Source: Cloacimonetes bacterium TCS62
GTDB lineage: Bacteria > Cloacimonadota > Cloacimonadia > Cloacimonadales > TCS61
Assembly: GCA_001577185.1 (NCBI GenBank)
Contig: LSCM01000017.1
Location: 1 to 12,577, forward strand
Reading direction: 5' to 3'
Length of the DNA: 12,577 bases
In this document: one piece after another, positions 9,001 through 12,577 of the stretch
How positions within the stretch are numbered: position 1 is the stretch's first letter
Layout of the letters: every line of letters begins with the position of its first letter
Translations under genes and position numbers: made by a program
Notes under the pieces: model-generated
What the model saw: only the letters and a program-made list of their open reading frames with translations
Told to the model about the DNA's origin: nothing
Database searches by the model: none

Positions 9001-9079
9001 TGCTTCAGGAATATATCTGATCAATTTAAAAATTAATGGAAAATCTGTGGATACAATTAAAGGAGTTTTAATAAAGTAA
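6014..9079 (+). CDS. Secreted multidomain CapA-like metallophosphoesterase with PKD, carbohydrate-binding-like and C-terminal sorting domains
   Basis: This is a 1021-residue exported protein. A signal peptide (1-21, probable cleavage after ISA) is followed by a galactose-binding/CBM-like beta domain (about 22-193, 'EDFESG' to 'VVYFDN'). Next come a PKD domain (about 195-285, WNFGDG at 236-241) and a CapA-type domain (about 292-580). The metal-site motifs of that domain are present: GDIM with D299, NLE (339-341), NNH (H382), H483 in 'ETHSGSEY' (many relatives have HWG here), HHPH (545-548) and 'HSLGNFIFD'. A second CBM-like domain (about 697-855) precedes the sorting tag (about 910-1021), which has QNYPNPFNP and 'DENNHTVASGIYLI'. 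CapA proteins are linked to poly-gamma-glutamate or capsule formation and share the calcineurin-like phosphoesterase fold. The substrate here is unknown, and binding of a surface glycan is inference. The gene is first in a pair with the C25-like gene, 14 bp downstream. The tag carries an odd GC-rich insert. Confidence 0.85.
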   Translation: MKILKFFFIFWAIFFSIKISAEFREIVIEDFESGSCTLLSYPGEDMEPDAWTLDTNNTPNQNSDYSLKIFGNSWKIEEIEPTMIDSNDVWQISEYIEDKGEIHGFGLSDGNNELLYSLDGEEELNIEEWVVAYQGAFPEGEWVNFQLPVADDWMARFDYLPTVTEIIFLNDNDASYGVVYFDNVINITEDLPVAPIVNISYSIGRVQKNSKGERNVNVQFDCEITDPDSDQHTFNWNFGDGNSSNIQNPLHNFIIEDDHAYTVHLDVLDETELFGFASCQIEVDEGTSSFPLTINFVGDIMLGRHYEDPGGIIPVQGVETIFEPTLSILGEDADISVANLECPLTTHYVHHPTKTIYFKGDPDNAAGLSYAGIDLVCLANNHVIDYMLEGMQETKQTLDDYDILYSGAGANSYEAYQPLFYSKKGVSLSFLRSSDRTGQYNNYQPYLQAGYNKFGFAYMTPYYVREQIQEVKDVSDLVIVETHSGSEYSTAPGANYDFADVFAGWDEKDFSQDEDYTPRIDVPHMWDVEIRHFFIDSGADIVICHHPHVIQGVEMYNGKLIAHSLGNFIFDLSYFETFPTMTLKAKIDERGFYEYSIKPAFIDDYIPQIAEGELGNYILDYIAMKSKEMNTYLYVDRENVEAFVITDTLTMNTRTEHYERQLYFEQIDDHYVSQVIQLPKNGNISSIDHILPFGNYEYRVGRELVWFGNYEDEGASMWNINSSNEWFDDNTFYEGERSLCIHQNDYNGYNIITNMENRMIKRSDGKYSVHGYIKTENAEDVTVQARFYQSRTSGYMLGLDNLDLINGDTDWHYYYRELDIPGNTNFIDVVANSECPNSGEGYAWFDNTGLIEWEAWEEINYASADVLNPNDYYYLQIRSEEPLERGSVEFTETNYSEHLVSSKPNDIPSPDQAHLYQNYPNPFNPAAAGAGRSLTTTIAFSTNQDNVLDTRIEVYNIRGQKVKVLVPSESNTISKVGKNKKYFTNWDGTDENNHTVASGIYLINLKINGKSVDTIKGVLIK
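8785..8815 (+). repeat. GC-rich hairpin-forming insert in the sorting-tag coding sequence
   Basis: Nine codons (8789-8815, AAAGAGRSL) sit between NPFNP and TTTI, where typical tags run straight from NPFNP to (S/T)TTI. The 27 bases contain 19 G or C (70%), about double the surroundings. TCCAGC (8785-8790) and GCTGGA (8801-8806) form a perfect 6-bp inverted repeat with a 10-nt loop, and GCAGCTGC (8789-8796) is itself a palindrome. Its origin is unknown. It keeps the reading frame. Confidence 0.5.
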
Positions 9080-9083
9080 CAAA

Positions 9084-9088
9084 AAGGA
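9084..9088 (+). promoter_or_regulatory. Ribosome binding site of the C25-like gene
   Basis: AAGGA lies 5 nt before the ATG at 9094, inside the 14-nt gap after the capA-like stop. No terminator separates the two genes, so they are probably read on one transcript. Confidence 0.65.
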
Positions 9089-9093
9089 TTATA

Positions 9094-12000
9094 ATGAATA
9101 AAATATACTCTGTAATATTACTTTTAATAGCATCTATATCATTAAATTCAATAGAACTGGAGCTAAATTCAAATTATCTAGATCTCACCGGAGATTTTGA
9201 ACTTAATGAGATCAAGATAGAACGAAGCAGCTCAGAAATATTTAATAATATACAAATTAAGGATTGCCATAACACATCAATTCACAAAGGCTTTAACTTA
9301 CCAATTTATTCAAAATTGATCGCTCTTCCAAACGTTGGAAATTATAAAATTTCAAATGAAAATTTCTCTTTTAGGGAATATCAACTAGAATATAATATAT
9401 CACCATTTATCAAGGATAGTGAGTTTAATGCTGAGAACTATGATAAAAATATATGGTTCCCTCAGGATATGGTTAAAATTTCTGAACCTGTTATCATGCG
9501 TGGTAATAGATTTTCACAAGTTTCTATCTCTCCTTTGCAATATAATCCCAAAAAGAAAAAAATAAGAATTTTGAAAGATGTTAATATTTCTATGGTCATG
9601 GATAACTCAATTACCAAGAATCGTTTACATAAACAAATACCATCAACATCATTTAAGAGAGTTATTGAAAAACAAGTTTTAGGTGCTGAATTACCTCGAG
9701 ATAATAATTATGGACAGTATCTTTTTATCACACCAGATGCATTTACAGATGATCTTCAACCTCTTATACACTGGAAAGAAAAGCTAGGATTTAAAGCTAA
9801 AATTGCTACCCTTTCTGAAACTGGATATACCAAAGAACAAATTAAAGATTACTTGCAGAACGCCTATGATAATTGGGAAGCACCACCTGAATTTGTCGTA
9901 CTGGTAGGTGATGAAAGCGGGACTTATTCCGTTCCTTCCTTTTTTGTAGAAGGTTATTATACACCTTGGGATGTTACCGATCATCCTTATACTCTTCTGG
10001 ATGGTGATGACTACTTTCCCGATATTTTCATCGGTAGATTTTCCGTGCATGATGCTATGGAATTAAATACGATCATAAGTAAGATCATTAATTATGAAAG
10101 TGATCCTATAATTGAGACGGATTGGTCTACAAATGCACTTATGATAAGTTATGTAGATAATTGGTATGGATATTTCTCAGCCCGGGAAACTGTGATGGAA
10201 GTTCGCAGTAAATTATTAAATTATGAATACACTGTTGTAGATACTTTTATTTCACCTTACCAAAGTGGTAGTGTTTCCGAGATCACAAATATGATCAATG
10301 AAGGGAGATCTTTTGTTAACTATCGTGGAGCTGGAGGTCCGGAATATTGGTGGGGTTCATATGGACCGCTTTATACATCTGGTGATATCTATAACCTCAA
10401 TAATGGCTTTAAATTACCTATGGTCACCAGTATAACTTGTGGTGGTGGAAATTTTGCTTACGATGGTGCAGAATCTTGTTTTGGTGAATTGTGGCTAAAT
10501 GCAGGTAGTCCCGGAAATCCAAAAGGTGCAATTGGTTTTATAGGTCCTAGCGAGATCGATACTAAAACACCTTTTAACAATGCTAATGATATGGGTATTT
10601 ATCAAGGGATCACTCAGGAAAACCTCTTTCGTTGTGGTGAAATGTTGTTAAGAGGTAAAATGGAATTATACAATAACTATCCTACTTGTCACGGCTGGGG
10701 AAATTCTCTTAATTCCGATCAATTCTATTTTTATGTTTATAATCTATTAGGGGATCCAGGATTATCCGTCTGGACCTGCTCACCTAAGGAAATTAATTTT
10801 GTTTTTGATGATACATTAAATAGTAACATGAACTATATCGAGATCGAAATGATTGAACCAATTTCAGATATGGAAGGATTTACAATTGCGATCACTAATC
10901 AAGATAGTCTGACTACTACTGGTGTTACAGATGAAGATGGTAAAGTAAATATTCCAATTCAGTTGCAAGAAGGCTCATATTCTGTAACTGCATCTAAGTA
11001 TGGGTTTATTCCAGAAATTCATGACTTAACTGTAACAAGTAATGACATTGTTGGTTTAGCAGATTACAATTGCTCAGATGTAAATTCTGGTGAAATAGTA
11101 ACAATAAATACAAACGTACAAAATTTTGGTGTATCAACTGCAAACAACGTAAACATGACCCTTTCTTCTAATAGTGATCTTGTTCAAATATTAGATGGTT
11201 CTACCACTCTTGAAACTTTAGAACCGGAAGAATTATGCACTTATGATTTCCAGATACAACTCGATCCTTTGTGGAAAGAAGGAGCTCAAGTTGATCTTCT
11301 ATTGAATATCTCCTCATCTTTGGGAGATAATGATTTTTTACTTCCTATATCCATTTCGTCCCCCCTATATTATGTTTCCGAGTTCCTTGTAGAAAATCAA
11401 CATTTGATCCAGAATGATATTTCAGAGATAAATTTTGAGTTTGTAAATTTTGGTAGTGTAAATTCAGAAGCTACAACAGTTGAATTGAGCAGTATGTCTG
11501 ATAATTATAGCGTTATTAACTCTGTGTGTGAATTGCAAGAGATTTCAGTTGGTGATAGCTCATTCTGCAATCCCCAATTTTCTATTGAGATAGGAAATGC
11601 TATATCCGGAGAAGCGGCTGAGTTTAAATTGCAAGTTCTAAAAAATGAAGAGCTTATGCAAGAATTATTCTACTCTTATCCAATTGGTGTGATAACTGAG
11701 GATAGCCCTACATTTTCATCGTATGGTTATAAAGCAATAGAATCTTGTGATTCAGGAAATTTTCTTACTCCTGAATATAATTGGATCGAGATAGATCCAG
11801 GTAACGGAGGAAATGGAACTTTTGTCACAGAAGGTGATGATTCTGATGGTATAACTAAAACTATTGATCTTCCTTTTGAATTTACCTATTTTGGTCAAAC
11901 CTATGATAAAGTTTCTATCTGTACTAATGGGTGGATGTCGATGGGAATAAATGATCGCGTATTTTTCCGTAATAGAAATATACCTTCGGGAGTAGGATCA

Positions 12001-12577
12001 TCTGCAATGATAGCACCATTCTGGGATAATCTGATCTATGGAGAAGTGTATTCCTATTATGATGTACTAGAGAATTATTTCATTATTCAGTGGTCAGACT
12101 TTAAGAATTTTTATAGTTATCAAGATGAAATTTTCCAGGTAATTCTTTATGATCCTGAATATTATATAACAGAAACTGGTGATGGAAATATAAAATTTCA
12201 ATACAAAGAAATATCAAATTCTGATAATGGTGATAATTATGCAACGATTGGCATTGAAAATCACTCTCAAACTGAAGGTGTGTTAATCACATTTGCAAAT
12301 ATCTATCCTCCTACTGTACATGAGATCTCAAATGATACTGCGATCTTGTTCACAACCAGTGATATGAATAACGTACATAATGATGATCCGATAGTTCAAA
12401 ATCAGAAGATCGAGTTGTATCAAAATTACCCTAATCCATTTAATCCGTCTAGTGCCAGACAGGTTCCATCTACCACAATTTCTTTTTCTTTAAATGAAGA
12501 CCAAATGAAAAACGCAAGGATTGAGATTTATAATTTGAAAGGGCAATTGGTAAAAACTTTGCAGTGCAACAATTGTG
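9094..12577 (+). CDS. Secreted C25 (gingipain-type) peptidase-like protein, 3' end off the window
   Basis: The frame is open for 1161 codons to the window end. A signal peptide (about 1-19, 'YSVILLLIASISL' core) and a propeptide-like region (20-205) lead into a C25-type domain (about 206-556). That domain shows 'YLFITPDAF', LVGDE (D273), 'LDGDDYFPDIFIGRF', FVNYRGAGG, SITCGGGNF (Cys449) and a closing LGDPGLSVW. The spacing from residue 413 to Cys449 is close to the His-Cys spacing of gingipains, but residue 413 is Ala, so activity is doubtful. After it come a carboxypeptidase-regulatory-like beta sandwich (about 588-653), CARDB/Ig-like domains (654-880), a module with NWIEIDP and SICTNGW (about 882-1090) and a sorting tag starting near 1105 (YQNYPNPFNP). 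Roughly 40-50 residues of that tag are probably missing. It is not PorU-like, because PorU lacks such a tag. It lies downstream of the CapA-like gene and probably shares its transcript and export route. Confidence 0.85.
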   Translation, partial: MNKIYSVILLLIASISLNSIELELNSNYLDLTGDFELNEIKIERSSSEIFNNIQIKDCHNTSIHKGFNLPIYSKLIALPNVGNYKISNENFSFREYQLEYNISPFIKDSEFNAENYDKNIWFPQDMVKISEPVIMRGNRFSQVSISPLQYNPKKKKIRILKDVNISMVMDNSITKNRLHKQIPSTSFKRVIEKQVLGAELPRDNNYGQYLFITPDAFTDDLQPLIHWKEKLGFKAKIATLSETGYTKEQIKDYLQNAYDNWEAPPEFVVLVGDESGTYSVPSFFVEGYYTPWDVTDHPYTLLDGDDYFPDIFIGRFSVHDAMELNTIISKIINYESDPIIETDWSTNALMISYVDNWYGYFSARETVMEVRSKLLNYEYTVVDTFISPYQSGSVSEITNMINEGRSFVNYRGAGGPEYWWGSYGPLYTSGDIYNLNNGFKLPMVTSITCGGGNFAYDGAESCFGELWLNAGSPGNPKGAIGFIGPSEIDTKTPFNNANDMGIYQGITQENLFRCGEMLLRGKMELYNNYPTCHGWGNSLNSDQFYFYVYNLLGDPGLSVWTCSPKEINFVFDDTLNSNMNYIEIEMIEPISDMEGFTIAITNQDSLTTTGVTDEDGKVNIPIQLQEGSYSVTASKYGFIPEIHDLTVTSNDIVGLADYNCSDVNSGEIVTINTNVQNFGVSTANNVNMTLSSNSDLVQILDGSTTLETLEPEELCTYDFQIQLDPLWKEGAQVDLLLNISSSLGDNDFLLPISISSPLYYVSEFLVENQHLIQNDISEINFEFVNFGSVNSEATTVELSSMSDNYSVINSVCELQEISVGDSSFCNPQFSIEIGNAISGEAAEFKLQVLKNEELMQELFYSYPIGVITEDSPTFSSYGYKAIESCDSGNFLTPEYNWIEIDPGNGGNGTFVTEGDDSDGITKTIDLPFEFTYFGQTYDKVSICTNGWMSMGINDRVFFRNRNIPSGVGSSAMIAPFWDNLIYGEVYSYYDVLENYFIIQWSDFKNFYSYQDEIFQVILYDPEYYITETGDGNIKFQYKEISNSDNGDNYATIGIENHSQTEGVLITFANIYPPTVHEISNDTAILFTTSDMNNVHNDDPIVQNQKIELYQNYPNPFNPSSARQVPSTTISFSLNEDQMKNARIEIYNLKGQLVKTLQCNNC
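12448..12471 (+). other. Insert in the second sorting tag, same site as in the upstream gene
   Basis: Eight codons (SSARQVPS) separate NPFNP from TTISF, so 7-8 residues are extra compared with the usual NPFNP(S/T)TTISF. Half of the 24 bases are G or C, above the local level. No convincing hairpin was found, and no clear nucleotide identity to the insert at 8789-8815 is visible. Confidence 0.45.

Noticed and set aside
9784..10050. 88-codon minus-strand open frame
   Set aside because: It is antisense to the conserved LVGDE-to-FIGRF part of the C25 domain.

Overview
The window is AT-rich (about one-third G+C by eye), densely coding and Gram-negative in character. Two large plus-strand proteins carry an N-terminal signal peptide and a C-terminal tag of the 'YQNYPNPFNP...' type, which resembles the FlgD-Ig-like / type IX secretion type A sorting domain. 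One of them is a gingipain-type (C25) protein with 'NWIEIDP...' and 'SICTNGW' modules. Together these point to an uncultured member of the FCB superphylum. Candidatus Cloacimonadota is my best guess, by resemblance rather than by any marker gene. No rRNA, tRNA, CRISPR array or mobile element was seen.

Layout. Positions 5859 down to 1 (minus strand) look like one operon: a LolC/E-type permease (5859-4627), a LolD-type ATPase (4623-3940) and a very long TamB/AsmA-like protein (3920 to beyond position 1). The gaps are only 3 and 19 bp. A 154-bp divergent intergenic region (5860-6013) separates this from a plus-strand pair: a secreted multidomain CapA-like metallophosphoesterase (6014-9079) and, 14 bp later, a secreted C25 peptidase-like protein (9094 to beyond 12577).

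Function. The minus operon fits envelope biogenesis: LolCDE-type extraction of lipoproteins from the inner membrane, next to a TamB-like periplasm-spanning protein of the family linked to outer-membrane protein assembly and lipid transport. The plus pair fits export to the cell surface or medium through a tag-dependent outer-membrane route.

Most notable points. (1) The C25-like protein has Ala413 where the family's catalytic His is expected, while the partner Cys (Cys449) is kept. (2) Both sorting tags carry an extra 7-9 residues at the same point, right after NPFNP, and the first of these inserts is strikingly GC-rich and hairpin-forming. (3) The CapA domain sits inside a secreted protein, between a PKD domain and probable carbohydrate-binding domains. 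(4) GATC is strongly over-represented in the stretches I counted. (5) The Lol operon may have a nearly leaderless start. The two end genes are cut by the window edges. No previously undescribed system can be claimed from this window alone.
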